A stretch of DNA of 29,098 nt from DASPTB01 sp035623615 (GCA_035623615.1 DASPTB010000007.1:1-29098); one strand, 5' to 3'. Shown: positions 15,082-24,115, numbered from the stretch's first letter. Numbers and translations are program-made. The notes: generated by a model from the sequence alone, not told the origin.

Positions 15082-15976
15082 CGCCCGGGCGCTCGCCGCG
15101 CCCCGGCACCCGACGCATCCCCGCCCCGGACGCCGCGTGAAGCGGGAGTTCGCGGGCGTCCCATTGCACACGGACCAGGGCGATCCACGCTCCGTTCACG
15201 CGCGCCGCGCTGGTCACCACCCCAACGGCGGCGCCGTCGGCGAGCACCTCGTCGCCGGCTTCGACCGGAGCCTCGGCCGCGAGGTGGAGCAGGACGCGCC
15301 GGGGGTGTCCGAGATTGCGGGCCTTCGCCACCGCCTCCTGCCCCAGGTAGCACCCCTTGTCGCCCGAGACGGCGCCCGCGAGTCCAATCTCGTCGGGAAG
15401 GTCCGCGGCCGACGCGTCGACCGCAACGCGAGGAACGCCTGCCGCGACGCGCCACGCCTCGAGCGCGTCGGGGCCCGCCGACTCGTGCGCCGCCGCCAGT
15501 TCAGCGACGAGTGCGCCCCGGACCTCGGCCGGGGCGAGCAGGTCGACGCCGCCGGTGTCCCCCGCGCACGACGGCGACACGCGGTCGACCGTCGGTGCTC
15601 CGACGTGGAGGTCGCCCGGGTCGCGCGGGAACGCGACCAGGGCAAGCTCGTCGGTCTCGTCGGCGAGACGCACGTCGGAGGACAGGACGTACGGCGCGAG
15701 GAGGTCTCCGACCGAGCGTGGCTGCAACGGATCCTGCAGCAGGAGAATCGCGTCGTCCCGAATCGCGACGCCGAACTCGGCCCGCACCCCGCCGGTGGGA
15801 GACAGGAGCAGCGAGCGGCACCCGTGACCGGGCCGCAGACCGCGGAGGTCGGCCGACACGAGGTCGTTCAACCAAGTCCGGGCGTCGCCGCCGCGGACGG
15901 CGAGCTTCTTCCAGTCGGACAGGTCGACGAATGCCCGTCCGCGCGACAGCGCGTCCACACTGGCATCAAGGGACAT
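15065..15976 (-). CDS. ygfZ: YgfZ/GcvT-like folate-binding protein
   Basis: A 303-aa tetrahydrofolate-binding protein related to the glycine cleavage T protein. The signature DKGCYLGQE (206-214), with conserved Cys209, followed by GHPRR, is specific to YgfZ. In E. coli YgfZ helps assemble or repair certain iron-sulfur enzymes such as MiaB. The N-terminus FVDLSDWKKLAVRGGDAR matches the T-protein-like fold, with the substrate-catalytic region missing as expected. The ATG at 15976 is preferred over a much longer upstream frame because a TATCCT box lies 10 nt upstream. The C-terminus is a variable Arg/Gly-rich tail overlapping the convergent 39-aa gene. Confidence 0.92.
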   Translation of the reverse strand: MSLDASVDALSRGRAFVDLSDWKKLAVRGGDARTWLNDLVSADLRGLRPGHGCRSLLLSPTGGVRAEFGVAIRDDAILLLQDPLQPRSVGDLLAPYVLSSDVRLADETDELALVAFPRDPGDLHVGAPTVDRVSPSCAGDTGGVDLLAPAEVRGALVAELAAAHESAGPDALEAWRVAAGVPRVAVDASAADLPDEIGLAGAVSGDKGCYLGQEAVAKARNLGHPRRVLLHLAAEAPVEAGDEVLADGAAVGVVTSAARVNGAWIALVRVQWDARELPLHAASGAGMRRVPGRGERPGVTSPL

Positions 15977-15986
15977 CTCGGTTCCG

Positions 15987-15992
15987 AGGATA
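15987..15992 (-). promoter_or_regulatory. -10 box TATCCT of ygfZ, likely leaderless
   Basis: TATCCT on the minus strand ends 10 nt before the ATG at 15976, leaving room for only a 1-3 nt leader. Confidence 0.45.
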
Positions 15993-16084
15993 CGCACCTC
16001 CCTGCGAGCGCAGGCGGCGCGACCGGCGCTTGAAGGCGGCTCGGCCGGCGGTCGCAGCGCGTGACGTGCACCCGGCGCGGGGTA

Positions 16085-16114
16085 TTGACTCTTCCGCAGC
16101 TCAGGGGCTACGCT
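16085..16114 (+). promoter_or_regulatory. Sigma-70-like promoter for the secreted protein gene
   Basis: TTGACT (16085-16090) and TACGCT (16109-16114) are separated by 18 bp. This is the best promoter seen in the window. It leaves a leader of about 70 nt before the ATG at 16191. Confidence 0.65.
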
Positions 16115-16190
16115 CCGCCGTCCATTTCGTTCACTAATGCGTCGGCGCCTCGAGGAGCTCTGCGCCGGCGGCGGTGCGAAGGAGGCCCAG

Positions 16191-17372
16191 ATGCGCACTC
16201 GTACGGCCGGCACGATCGCGCGCGGCGTCCTGCTGTCGGGGGCCCTCGCGGGAATGCTCCTCGGATTCACCCTCCCGGCGGGTGCGGCCGGGCGCCCCCA
16301 CGCCGTCGCACGTGGACCGCGGATCCAGCTCCCGGGGCGGGCGTTCGCGCGCTCGCCGATCGCCGGCCTGCTGCCCATCCGGCTCGCAGGCCGCCCTTCC
16401 GATGACACGGTCTCCAACGAGCTGTCGCTCAACGGCGCGGAGACCGTGACGACCTCGACCGGCGTCACGGTGAACGCGAGCATCGTCGCCGAGGAGGACC
16501 AGTCGTCGGGGTCGACCCAGCCCGCGTCGCTGGACGTCTATCTCACGAAACAGTCCAGCGTCGACATCGAGGCACACGAGTGGGAGTTCACGCTGACCCG
16601 CGCCTCCATGACGTTCGACAAGACCACCGGCGCGATCACGATCGCCTCCGGAAAGCAGCTCAATCCGTTCGGGACCGCTTCGCTCTCGTTCGTTCCCACG
16701 TTCAGCGGGCCCGAGCCGTGCGCGGTCAGCGGAACCACCACGTTCTACCAGGGCACCGTCACGGGGAAGTTCATGTTCAACACCCGCTCCAAGAAGTGGG
16801 GCTCGCTCGGATCGTCGTCGTTCGTCTTCGAAGAAGCGAGCGCCGAGTACGACAACCAGTGCGACCAGGGGACCTCGCCCACGACCACGCCGGACTGCGA
16901 GGCCTCGGTCTCGTGGGACGCGGTGGTCTCGGACACCTCGAGCAACATGACGATCGTCCAGGGAGCATCCGGCACGTCCCCCGGAGGAGCGCCGTTCGTG
17001 GGCATGGCGCGTGCGGTCGACCTCAGCTCGCCGAGCGGCGCGGTGCGGATCGACGTCATCGAGGCGCCGTCGCCCGCGCCCGTCCTGACGGTGCTGAGTC
17101 CGGGCGCGAAGATCACCGTCTCGACCACGCCGAAGGACAAGGTCAGCGCCGGCTCGGCGACGGGAACGTCCAGCGCGTCGCCGACGACGACGACCAACAA
17201 GTGCCTCGACGCTTCCGACAAGAAGAAGACCGAGACCGATGACGACTGGGCGGCGACGGTCGCGAGCGACGCCGGACACACGTTGACGTTCAGGTCCGCG
17301 GTCGGCGGCAACGTGAAGCTGATGGGCGCGCCGGGGATCGCCGGCGACATCTACCAGGACTCGTACGCCTGA
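16191..17372 (+). CDS. Secreted protein of unknown function, 393 aa
   Basis: An exported protein. The ATG at 16191 follows GAAGGAGG and starts a signal peptide (MRTRTAGTIARGVL, hydrophobic core, LPAGAAG cleavage near residue 33). An upstream in-frame start at 16137 would place 18 non-signal residues in front. The mature protein is Ser/Thr-rich and beta-like, with a few cysteines, no repeats and no recognised domain; the C-terminal 60 residues include a Lys/Asp/Glu-rich patch (DASDKKKTETDDD). No cell-wall or lipid anchor is visible. I do not recognise the family. It has its own good promoter and is convergent with the DUF2252 gene, so it is probably a single-gene transcript. Confidence 0.8.
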   Translation: MRTRTAGTIARGVLLSGALAGMLLGFTLPAGAAGRPHAVARGPRIQLPGRAFARSPIAGLLPIRLAGRPSDDTVSNELSLNGAETVTTSTGVTVNASIVAEEDQSSGSTQPASLDVYLTKQSSVDIEAHEWEFTLTRASMTFDKTTGAITIASGKQLNPFGTASLSFVPTFSGPEPCAVSGTTTFYQGTVTGKFMFNTRSKKWGSLGSSSFVFEEASAEYDNQCDQGTSPTTTPDCEASVSWDAVVSDTSSNMTIVQGASGTSPGGAPFVGMARAVDLSSPSGAVRIDVIEAPSPAPVLTVLSPGAKITVSTTPKDKVSAGSATGTSSASPTTTTNKCLDASDKKKTETDDDWAATVASDAGHTLTFRSAVGGNVKLMGAPGIAGDIYQDSYA

Positions 17373-17398
17373 GCCCGTGAACCCCCTGGTCCGGCCCA

Positions 17399-17412
17399 CC
17401 GGCACGCGCCGG
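17399..17412. terminator. Possible hairpin between convergent genes
   Basis: CCGGC and GCCGG form a 5-bp stem with a 4-nt loop in the 48-nt gap between the secreted protein gene and the DUF2252 gene. No T tract is present. Confidence 0.3.
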
Positions 17413-17420
17413 CGGTCGAG

Positions 17421-18929
17421 CTAGAGGCCGGTCTCGGCGACGATCCGCTTCGACGTGACGGCGGCCTGCAGCGCCTCGTAGTCGCGCTGGTTCTGATCGG
17501 CGTACGCGGCCGAGAAGTCCGCGATCGCGCGGTCGAACACGTCGCCCTTGCCCAGGTACGAGGCGACCGCGATGCGATCGCCCGACCGGGCGTGGGACCG
17601 CGCGAGCGTCCATCCGCACAGGCGCGCGTAGACGGCCATCCCGTCGGGCAGCATCGTCTCGACGTCGGCCGATCCCTTCCAGTCGCGCAGCTGCCGGATG
17701 TAGAAGTCTCGGTCCTTGCCGTCAAGGATCGAGTGGACGTGCTCCCACCCGAGGAAGATGTCGCTCGTCGCCTGCATGAGGCGCTGCCCGGCCACGACGC
17801 GCTGGCCGTGGTTGGTGTACTCGCTGCGACCGACGAACCGCTCCAGCACCGAGTCCTCCGCCTCCTTGATCTGCAGGAAGAGCGGATCGCCGCCGTCCCG
17901 GCCCAGCAGCAGCGCGATCCACGCGCGCGTGCCGACGCTTCCGACGCCGACGACCTTGCGGGCGAGCTGGATGAACCGGAACTGCTCCATCAGGTGGCGG
18001 CGGTCGCTCGCGAGCGTCTTGCGATACGTGCGCAGGAGGCCCGTCAGCTCCTTCATCGCCTTCTCGCGGCTGATGGATTCAGGGAGCAACTCCTCCATGG
18101 GGACGATCAGGGGCGGCTCGCTGATGATCCGCGGCTCGCCGTCGACCATGGTGGTGAGCTTCTCGAAGGCCTGCATGCTGTCGCGCGTCCGCGCCTTCGC
18201 GAGGGTGCGCTCGACGGCCTTCGCCCGCTTCGGGTCGATTTGCCCCTGGACCTGCCCGAGCTGCTGCTCGATGTCCAGGTGCGCGTACCAGACCTCGAGG
18301 TTCGGCATGCCGGCGAACCTGATCATGGCCGTGCGGTACTCGCGGACCCCCGCCATGACGACCTTGCGACGCTCGGCGTCGGAGTACTCGTTGTTGCGGC
18401 CGGCGATCTCGAGGCTCGCCGCCAGCCGCTTGACGTCCCACTCCCACGGGCCGGGAAGCGTCTCGTCGAAGTCGTTGACGTCGAACATAAGGCGTCGCTC
18501 GGGCGATCCGTACACGCCGAAGTTCGACAGGTGCGCGTCGCCGCAGGCCTGGACGTGCAGCCCGGACGTCGGCGTCGTCGCCAGGTCGCTCGCCATGATG
18601 AGCGCAGCACCGCGATAGAACGTGAACGGAGACACGAGCATCCGCCCATACCGGATGGGGACGAGTTCGGGCACGCGCGTCTGCGCCTGCTCCTCCAGCA
18701 ACGCCACCGGGTCGGGGCGGTCCTTGACCGCCTCGAAGAACCCGTGGCTCGACCGCGGCACCTCGGTCCGCGCGATCTTGCCCCGCGCCACGCGCTCTTC
18801 GGGCGTCAGGTGGGCGACCACGGTGGCGTGCGCATACCGGCGCGCCCGTGTGGTCTTCCCTCTCCCGTCGCCGTCCGACCGCGCCCGTGCCCCGCTGCCC
18901 GTCTTCGTCGTCGTCTTGTCGTCGGCCAC
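17421..18929 (-). CDS. DUF2252 family protein
   Basis: A 502-aa cytoplasmic protein. CGDAHLSNFG (129-138) and FDVNDFDETLPGPWEWD (149-165) are the DUF2252 signatures. They look like the catalytic HGDxHxxN and DFD motifs of aminoglycoside-phosphotransferase-like kinases, so a phosphotransferase role is possible but unproven. The first 35 residues are Lys/Arg/Thr-rich and low-complexity. The GTG start is chosen because it follows GGAGGGAAGGAG, although the frame stays open upstream. It is divergent from the Abhydrolase_9-type gene at 19124. Confidence 0.88.
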   Translation of the reverse strand: MADDKTTTKTGSGARARSDGDGRGKTTRARRYAHATVVAHLTPEERVARGKIARTEVPRSSHGFFEAVKDRPDPVALLEEQAQTRVPELVPIRYGRMLVSPFTFYRGAALIMASDLATTPTSGLHVQACGDAHLSNFGVYGSPERRLMFDVNDFDETLPGPWEWDVKRLAASLEIAGRNNEYSDAERRKVVMAGVREYRTAMIRFAGMPNLEVWYAHLDIEQQLGQVQGQIDPKRAKAVERTLAKARTRDSMQAFEKLTTMVDGEPRIISEPPLIVPMEELLPESISREKAMKELTGLLRTYRKTLASDRRHLMEQFRFIQLARKVVGVGSVGTRAWIALLLGRDGGDPLFLQIKEAEDSVLERFVGRSEYTNHGQRVVAGQRLMQATSDIFLGWEHVHSILDGKDRDFYIRQLRDWKGSADVETMLPDGMAVYARLCGWTLARSHARSGDRIAVASYLGKGDVFDRAIADFSAAYADQNQRDYEALQAAVTSKRIVAETGL

Positions 18930-19053
18930 GTTGGTCTCCTTCCCTCCGGCTGCCCCTGGGGAGGAGCGTAGCGCCGATGCCGTCGGTTCGGCCATGCCTC
19001 GTGCGGCCCTCGGGAGGGCGTCGGGTGGGACTTCCGCGAGGATTTCACTCAGA

Positions 19054-19059
19054 TAGGGT
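19054..19059 (+). promoter_or_regulatory. Candidate -10 box TAGGGT for the hydrolase operon
   Basis: TAGGGT lies 64 nt before the ATG at 19124 in the divergent region with the DUF2252 gene. No good -35 is seen. Confidence 0.35.
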
Positions 19060-19123
19060 GATGGCCGGACGATCATGGTGGCTCGATCATCGTCCGGTCG
19101 ACGACCTGACGCGAGGAGGGGAC

Positions 19124-21139
19124 ATGAAGCGCAGTTCGCCGGGCGCGGGACTCGGAGGGCGGACGCAGCAGGCCGGAACGGCGGTCGCCGCGACCATGAT
19201 GCCCCTCACGTTCCAACGCACACTGATGCCCAAGAGCACGGTGGACCAGGCGCTGATCACCGGGATCGCCGGAGCGCTCAACTACGGGGTTCCCGCGCTG
19301 ATCCAGGACACGGTCGAGGCGGTCGCGCTCCGGGCCTCCGGGGCGGCCTCGCCCGACGAGGTGGACCTGAAGACCTGGCGCCGCGCCAGCTTCGCGGTGG
19401 ATCTCGCGGCGATCGCGCTCGGGCTGGTCGGCCAGCTGCGATACCGGCAGGTCCCGGGCGAGCGCCTGCCGCGCGGTGGGTTGCGAGCCGCCTCCTGGTG
19501 GCTGACCGCCACTGGGCTCGCCGGAGCGCTCGTCGCCCTCGCCCAGGAGCTCGTTCCGAGCGAGGGCGAGGACAGGTCGATCCCGGTCGGGCTTCCCGTC
19601 GGCATGGCGCTGGCCGCGGCGAACGAGTTCCGGCGCCGTCGGTGGGAAACGGCCGACGAGGGCCTCTTCGGCGAGGAGGACCCGCAGACCTCCGCCGCGA
19701 AGTCGCTCGGCATGGGCGTTGGAGTGGGCGTGGCGTTGAACGTCGCGGCGGCGGGCGAGCGAGTGCTGGCGACCGGCGTCAGCCGGGTCCTGGCGCGTGT
19801 CACGGCGGGATCCGAGCGCGTGTTCCGTCCGGTCGGTCACGCGGTGGCCCTGTCGCTCGTCGGTGTCGCGATCTATGAGCTCATCCGGCGCGCCGACCGC
19901 AAGATCGAGGCGGGGGCCGAGACGCTCGAGGACGCTTTCAGTGCGGCGCCCTCCTCGTCGCTGGTGAGCGGCGGGCCGGGGAGCCACGTCCCGTGGGACA
20001 CGCTCAGCCGCCAGGGGCGCCGCAACGTTTCGACCGCGCTGTCGACCGAGATGATCGCGAACGTGATGGGCCAGCCCGCGGTTGCCGAGCCCATCCGGAT
20101 CTTCGTGGGTCTGGAGAGCGCCCCGACCCAGGCCGACCGCATCGAGCTGGTGATGAAGGAGATCGAGCGAACGGGCGCGTTCGACCGCCCGCTGCTCATG
20201 GTGATCTCCCCGACGGGAACCGGATACGTGAACTACGTCGCCGTCGAGGCAGCGGAGTTCATGTCGCTGGGGAACATGGCCTCGGTGACCATGCAGTATT
20301 CGCTCCGGCCGTCGCCGCTGTCGCTCGACCGTGTCGCCGACGGCCGACAGCAGTACCGCGCCCTCATCGACGCCATCAGCAACGAGCTCCGCGAGCGACC
20401 GGTGAAGAAGCGGCCCCGCCTCGTGCTGTTCGGCGAGAGCCTCGGCGCGTGGACGAGCCAGGACGCCTTCGAGCACCGCGGAACGCAGGGGCTCATCAAC
20501 GCCGGCGTGGACCGGGCAATCTGGATCGGCTCTCCCTACATGAGCAAGTGGAAGGAGGAGACGCTCAAGAGCGACCGGCCCGACGTCGACCGGGCCCTCA
20601 TCGGCCGGTTCAACGACTTCGGACAGCTCGAGGCTCTCGGTCCGGAGTCGCGCAAGCAACTGCGCTACGTGATGATCACGCACGACAACGACGCCGTCGC
20701 GCACTTCGGGCTCGATCTCCTGGTGCGGGCCCCGGAGTGGCTCGGCCCGGCAGAGACCCGGCCGGCGACGGTTCCCAAGGCGGAGCAGTGGCGCACGCCG
20801 ACCACGTTCGTCCAGACCCTCGTCGACATGAAGAACGCGGCGAACGTCATCCCCGGGCAGTTCGAGGCCAAGGGACACGACTACCGCAAGGACCTCGCGC
20901 GGTTCGTCCGCGAGGTGTTCGCCCTGCCGGCGACCGATGCTCAGCTCGCTGAGATCGAGAAGGCGCTGCGTGCCAACGAGCTGGAGCGCAAGGCGATCCT
21001 CGACGCCGCCAAGGAGAAGGCGAAGTCGGCCAAGGAAGCCGAGAAGGCCGCCGCCGAGGCGTCGAAGGCCGCCGCGGACCCGGCGTCGCCGTCGCGGGCG
21101 GGGAAGACCGAGGGAGACGGGAACGGTCGCGCCGGCTGA
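19124..21139 (+). CDS. Membrane alpha/beta-hydrolase, Abhydrolase_9 (DUF2319) type
   Basis: A 671-aa protein with an N-terminal region of four or five hydrophobic segments (about 40-255) and a C-terminal catalytic domain (about 283-590). The catalytic domain opens with SRQGRRNVSTA and contains IFVGLESAPT, SPTGTGYVNY and the nucleophile elbow FGESLGAW (Ser439), typical of actinobacterial Abhydrolase_9 proteins. Substrates of this family are not known to me. The last about 70 residues are a Lys/Ala/Glu-rich, probably coiled or disordered tail (KEKAKSAKEAEKAAAEASK). The ATG follows GGAGGGG. It heads a plus-strand run with the CPBP protease and a membrane protein, with gaps of about 22 nt. Confidence 0.88.
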   Translation: MKRSSPGAGLGGRTQQAGTAVAATMMPLTFQRTLMPKSTVDQALITGIAGALNYGVPALIQDTVEAVALRASGAASPDEVDLKTWRRASFAVDLAAIALGLVGQLRYRQVPGERLPRGGLRAASWWLTATGLAGALVALAQELVPSEGEDRSIPVGLPVGMALAAANEFRRRRWETADEGLFGEEDPQTSAAKSLGMGVGVGVALNVAAAGERVLATGVSRVLARVTAGSERVFRPVGHAVALSLVGVAIYELIRRADRKIEAGAETLEDAFSAAPSSSLVSGGPGSHVPWDTLSRQGRRNVSTALSTEMIANVMGQPAVAEPIRIFVGLESAPTQADRIELVMKEIERTGAFDRPLLMVISPTGTGYVNYVAVEAAEFMSLGNMASVTMQYSLRPSPLSLDRVADGRQQYRALIDAISNELRERPVKKRPRLVLFGESLGAWTSQDAFEHRGTQGLINAGVDRAIWIGSPYMSKWKEETLKSDRPDVDRALIGRFNDFGQLEALGPESRKQLRYVMITHDNDAVAHFGLDLLVRAPEWLGPAETRPATVPKAEQWRTPTTFVQTLVDMKNAANVIPGQFEAKGHDYRKDLARFVREVFALPATDAQLAEIEKALRANELERKAILDAAKEKAKSAKEAEKAAAEASKAAADPASPSRAGKTEGDGNGRAG

Positions 21140-21161
21140 GAGTGACGCGCCGGGATCTGCC

Positions 21162-21935
21162 GTGAGCTCCGGGCAGGAGCTCGTGGTCGGCGACGATCTG
21201 TGGCGCCGGCGGCTGTGGCGCCGTCCGCCGGCGGCCCGGCCCGTGCGCGGGGGGATCGAGGCGGCGTGCGCCCTGACGCTCGCGTACAGCTACGTCGTGA
21301 ACCGGCTCGTCCCCGAGGCGTGGTACGTGCCCGCGAACCTCACCGCGGCGGCCGGGTTCGTCGCGCTCGCGCGAGGGACGGGGGCCACGTGGACGGACCT
21401 CGGGCTCCGGAGCGACCGCGTGGGCCGCGGGCTGCGCGTGGGCCTGACGGCGGCAGTCCCGATCGCCGCCGTCGTGGCGATCGGGATCGTGGTCCCGGAG
21501 ACGCGGCGCTACTTCGCCGACCAGCGCGTGATGGTCGGCCGCGGCACCGCGCTGTTCGACACGCTCGTTCGGATCCCGCTGGGGACCGCCTTCTGCGAGG
21601 AGCTGATCTTCCGCGGCGCGATCCTCGGCATGCTGCTCCGCCGGCGGACGCCGATCGAGGCGACGGCCATCAGCGCGCTGCTGTTCGGCCTCTGGCACGT
21701 GTTCCCGACACTCGACACCCTTCATCTGAACCCGGTGGGGACCTACGTGGAGGGTGACTGGATTCGCACGACCGGCGCCGTCGCGGGCGCGATCTGCGTC
21801 ACGGCCGCGGCCGGGCTCGGGTTCGCCTGGCTTCGCCTGCGCGCCAACTCGGTGGTGGCCTCGATGATCGCCCACGGGGCGCTGAACGTCGCGGCGTTCG
21901 TGGGTGGACGGGCCGTCGTTACGATCATGCGGTAG
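21162..21935 (+). CDS. CPBP family intramembrane metalloprotease
   Basis: A 257-aa membrane protein of the CAAX protease/bacteriocin-processing (Abi, Rce1-like) family. All motifs are seen: CEELIFRG with Glu146-Glu147 and Arg151, FGLWHV (Phe175-His179) and HGALN (His238-Asn242). There are about six or seven hydrophobic segments. Members cleave prenylated or other membrane proteins, and some give self-immunity to bacteriocins; no bacteriocin gene is seen next to it. The start chosen is GTG at 21162 with a weak GGGA site, 22 nt after the hydrolase stop. Co-transcription with both neighbours is likely. Confidence 0.9.
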   Translation: MSSGQELVVGDDLWRRRLWRRPPAARPVRGGIEAACALTLAYSYVVNRLVPEAWYVPANLTAAAGFVALARGTGATWTDLGLRSDRVGRGLRVGLTAAVPIAAVVAIGIVVPETRRYFADQRVMVGRGTALFDTLVRIPLGTAFCEELIFRGAILGMLLRRRTPIEATAISALLFGLWHVFPTLDTLHLNPVGTYVEGDWIRTTGAVAGAICVTAAAGLGFAWLRLRANSVVASMIAHGALNVAAFVGGRAVVTIMR

Positions 21936-21958
21936 CCGACGCGAACGGGAGAGAAGCG

Positions 21959-23371
21959 ATGAGCGAGGACACACCGGCAGACACCGGTTCGAATGAGGCG
22001 GCGGGGGGCACCGGCGCCGAGACACAGGACGTCCAGGAGCTCCGGCGCGAGCGCGACGAGCTCAAGGGCGAGGTCGAGAAGCTGCAGAACCGGCCCGCCA
22101 AGCGGCGGCGGATGCGGCGGGTCTCGGCCCCGATCCTCGCGCTCGTCACGATCCTCGTCTTCGCGGCGACGGTTCCCTCGGCTTGGGCGCACCGGGAGTT
22201 CCTGAACACCGACCGCTACGTCGAGATCGTCGGGCCGCTCGCGAGCGATCCCGCGGTGCAGCAGGCGCTCGCGCGCGAGCTGACGAACGAGGTGTTCCAG
22301 GCGCTGCCGATCCAGCAGAACATCGCGAGCGCGCTACCCCCGAAGGCGAGTTTCCTCGCGGCCCCGCTCACCGGTGCCATCAAGAACTTCGTCCACACCC
22401 AGGTCCTGAAGGTCGTGAAGAGCCAGGCGTTCCAGAAGTTCTGGGTGGCCGCGAACCGCTTCGTCCACGCACAGGTCCTCGCGATCCTGAACGGCAACAG
22501 CCAAACGATCAGCATCGCGAAAGGCAAGGTGCTGCTCAACCTGTTGCCGCTCGTGAACCTCGCGCTGAAGCAGATCCAGACGATCGCGAGCGGGCTGCTG
22601 CCGGCGAACGTCACCATTCCCACGATCACGGTGAACGAGGTGCCGTCCGAGGCCGTGCAGAGGCTGAACGCGGCGCTCGGCACGAACCTGCCGACCAACT
22701 TCGGGGCGATCGCCGTCTACGACGCGAAGGACCTGGAGGCGCTGCAGAAGGGCGTTCGTGCGTTCGATCGAATCGTGATCCTCCTGCTGATCCTCCTTCC
22801 GATCCTCATCGCGATCACGCTCTGGGTTTCGGTCCGCAGAAGGCGCACCCTGGTCGAGCTGATGACGGGGTTCGCACTCGTGCTCGTCATCGAGCGACGA
22901 GTTGCGCTCGCGGCGCTGAACGACGTCGTGAACAAGGCCCGGCCCGAGAACCGTGCCGCGGTGCGCGCCCTGACCGATCAGGTCTCGCACACGCTCCTCG
23001 TGTTCACGGGATGGCTGCTCGCCGTCGCGCTGATCGTGTTGGTGATCACGCTCGTGACGGGCCCGTATCGCTGGGCCGTCGCGATGCGCCGGTGGTTCGC
23101 CGAGGTCGGTCGCGGGATCGTCGACACCGCGTCCTCGCCGAAGCTCGCCGGGTCCTCGGCCGTCGCGTGGATCCGCGCGCACCGCGATCCGTTGATGCTG
23201 GCCGGCGCGGCGGTGGCGGTGCTCCTGCTGCTGTTGGTCAACCTCTCGTTCTGGAGCTTCTTCGTGATCGCGGTGATCGTCGCGCTCTACGAGCTCGCGA
23301 TCTTCCGCCTCGCGGGCACCGAGCGCGAGCCGGAGACGGAGCCCGCCGCGCCGGACGCCGGCGGAGGCTGA
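21959..23371 (+). CDS. Multi-pass membrane protein of unknown function, 470 aa
   Basis: The first 50 residues are polar and include a short heptad-like coiled coil (about 25-45, ELRRERDELKGEVEKLQ). A membrane segment at about 56-77 is followed by an extracytoplasmic domain of about 190 residues starting REFLNTDRYVEIVGPLA. Further hydrophobic segments lie near 270-290, 300-320, 340-365 and 405-445. This layout, with NTDRYV after the first helix, recurs in actinobacterial integral membrane proteins without assigned function. The ATG follows GGGAGAAG. It is the last gene of the run with the hydrolase and the CPBP protease. No enzymatic motif is seen. Confidence 0.85.
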   Translation: MSEDTPADTGSNEAAGGTGAETQDVQELRRERDELKGEVEKLQNRPAKRRRMRRVSAPILALVTILVFAATVPSAWAHREFLNTDRYVEIVGPLASDPAVQQALARELTNEVFQALPIQQNIASALPPKASFLAAPLTGAIKNFVHTQVLKVVKSQAFQKFWVAANRFVHAQVLAILNGNSQTISIAKGKVLLNLLPLVNLALKQIQTIASGLLPANVTIPTITVNEVPSEAVQRLNAALGTNLPTNFGAIAVYDAKDLEALQKGVRAFDRIVILLLILLPILIAITLWVSVRRRRTLVELMTGFALVLVIERRVALAALNDVVNKARPENRAAVRALTDQVSHTLLVFTGWLLAVALIVLVITLVTGPYRWAVAMRRWFAEVGRGIVDTASSPKLAGSSAVAWIRAHRDPLMLAGAAVAVLLLLLVNLSFWSFFVIAVIVALYELAIFRLAGTEREPETEPAAPDAGGG

Positions 23372-23417
23372 ACCGCGCGCACCGCGCCGACGAACGTGTG
23401 TCGAGTGGGTGAACGCG

Positions 23418-23609
23418 TCAGGCGCGCCTGCGCCAACCCGACAGGCCGCCGGCGCCCGCGATGAAGAACGTGATCAGAATGCCGCCGGGGAGGGCGCCCC
23501 AGAAGCTCACGTTGGCCCCGATGTTGCCCAGGAACAGCATGAGGAGCCACGTCGCGGGGAACGATCCGAAGAACACGACGAAGAAGAGCACGAACAGGAA
23601 AGCGATCAT
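23418..23609 (-). CDS. Small two-helix membrane protein, 63 aa
   Basis: Very hydrophobic: MIAFLFVLFFVVFFGSFPA and WLLMLFLGNIGANVSFWG form one or two membrane segments, then a glycine-rich helix ends in SGWRRRA. The ATG at 23609 has GGGAGG 8 nt upstream and is preferred to an in-frame GTG three codons earlier that lies inside this Shine-Dalgarno region. No family is recognised. It is convergent with the 470-aa membrane protein gene, 46 nt away. Confidence 0.65.
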   Translation of the reverse strand: MIAFLFVLFFVVFFGSFPATWLLMLFLGNIGANVSFWGALPGGILITFFIAGAGGLSGWRRRA

Positions 23610-23783
23610 TCCGGGCACCTCCCGTACCAGAGGGGACGAACGCGTCCACTATGAGTTGAACGCGCCGGAGCCTCCGGTGCAAGAAGCATCGGCCAAAAGT
23701 CGAGCCGCGTCTGACGATTGGGCATCGGTGATTTTTCCGTTGCGTGACAGAAATGACTCTCGCCCGATCCATCAGGACGGAGG

Positions 23784-23789
23784 TAGCCT
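23784..23789 (+). promoter_or_regulatory. Candidate -10 box TAGCCT of the HTH gene
   Basis: TAGCCT lies 32 nt before the GTG at 23822, giving a short leader that holds GGAAAGGG. No clear -35 is seen. Confidence 0.35.
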
Positions 23790-23821
23790 GTCGGCGCTCA
23801 ATGGGTGGAAAGGGTGACTCG

Positions 23822-24073
23822 GTGGCCGAGCAGGAACCGCTGATGACCCGCCACGAAGCGGCGCGTGTCGCGGGGGTGACCTTCAACACGATCCTCCTCT
23901 GGATTCGCGCCGGGCGGCTGCACCCCGTCGCCGAGCCCGGACGCGGACGCCGCGTCATCCGCCTCTCCGAGCTGAAGATGGTCGTGACCGGGAGCGATAC
24001 CGCCGAGAACAAGACCATGCGTGTCTGGTCGGTCGCGACCAAAGCGAAGGACGCACCGAGCTCTTCCGCGTGA
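23822..24073 (+). CDS. BldC/MerR-type helix-turn-helix protein, 83 aa
   Basis: A small DNA-binding protein. TRHEAARVAGVTFNTILLWI (about 9-28) is a MerR/excisionase-like helix-turn-helix, followed by the wing RAGRLHPVAEPGRGRRVIR and a short helix, SELKMVV. This is the single-domain form seen in BldC-like regulators and in phage excisionases. The GTG start is chosen for the GGAAAGGG site about 8 nt upstream; an ATG 21 nt earlier is possible. The C-terminal 35 residues are polar and lack a ligand domain. It ends about 40 nt before tRNA-Val. The neighbouring tRNA makes an excisionase remnant thinkable, but no integrase is present, so a BldC-like regulator is favoured. Confidence 0.75.
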   Translation: MAEQEPLMTRHEAARVAGVTFNTILLWIRAGRLHPVAEPGRGRRVIRLSELKMVVTGSDTAENKTMRVWSVATKAKDAPSSSA

Positions 24074-24094
24074 TCGCGACGGAGCGCGTCCCAA

Positions 24095-24103
24095 TGCTAA
24101 GGT
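24095..24103 (+). promoter_or_regulatory. Extended -10 TGCTAAGGT of tRNA-Val
   Basis: A TGN-extended -10 box ends 12 nt before the mature tRNA 5' end, consistent with a start a few bases before the tRNA. Confidence 0.45.
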
Positions 24104-24115
24104 GACGGACACTGC

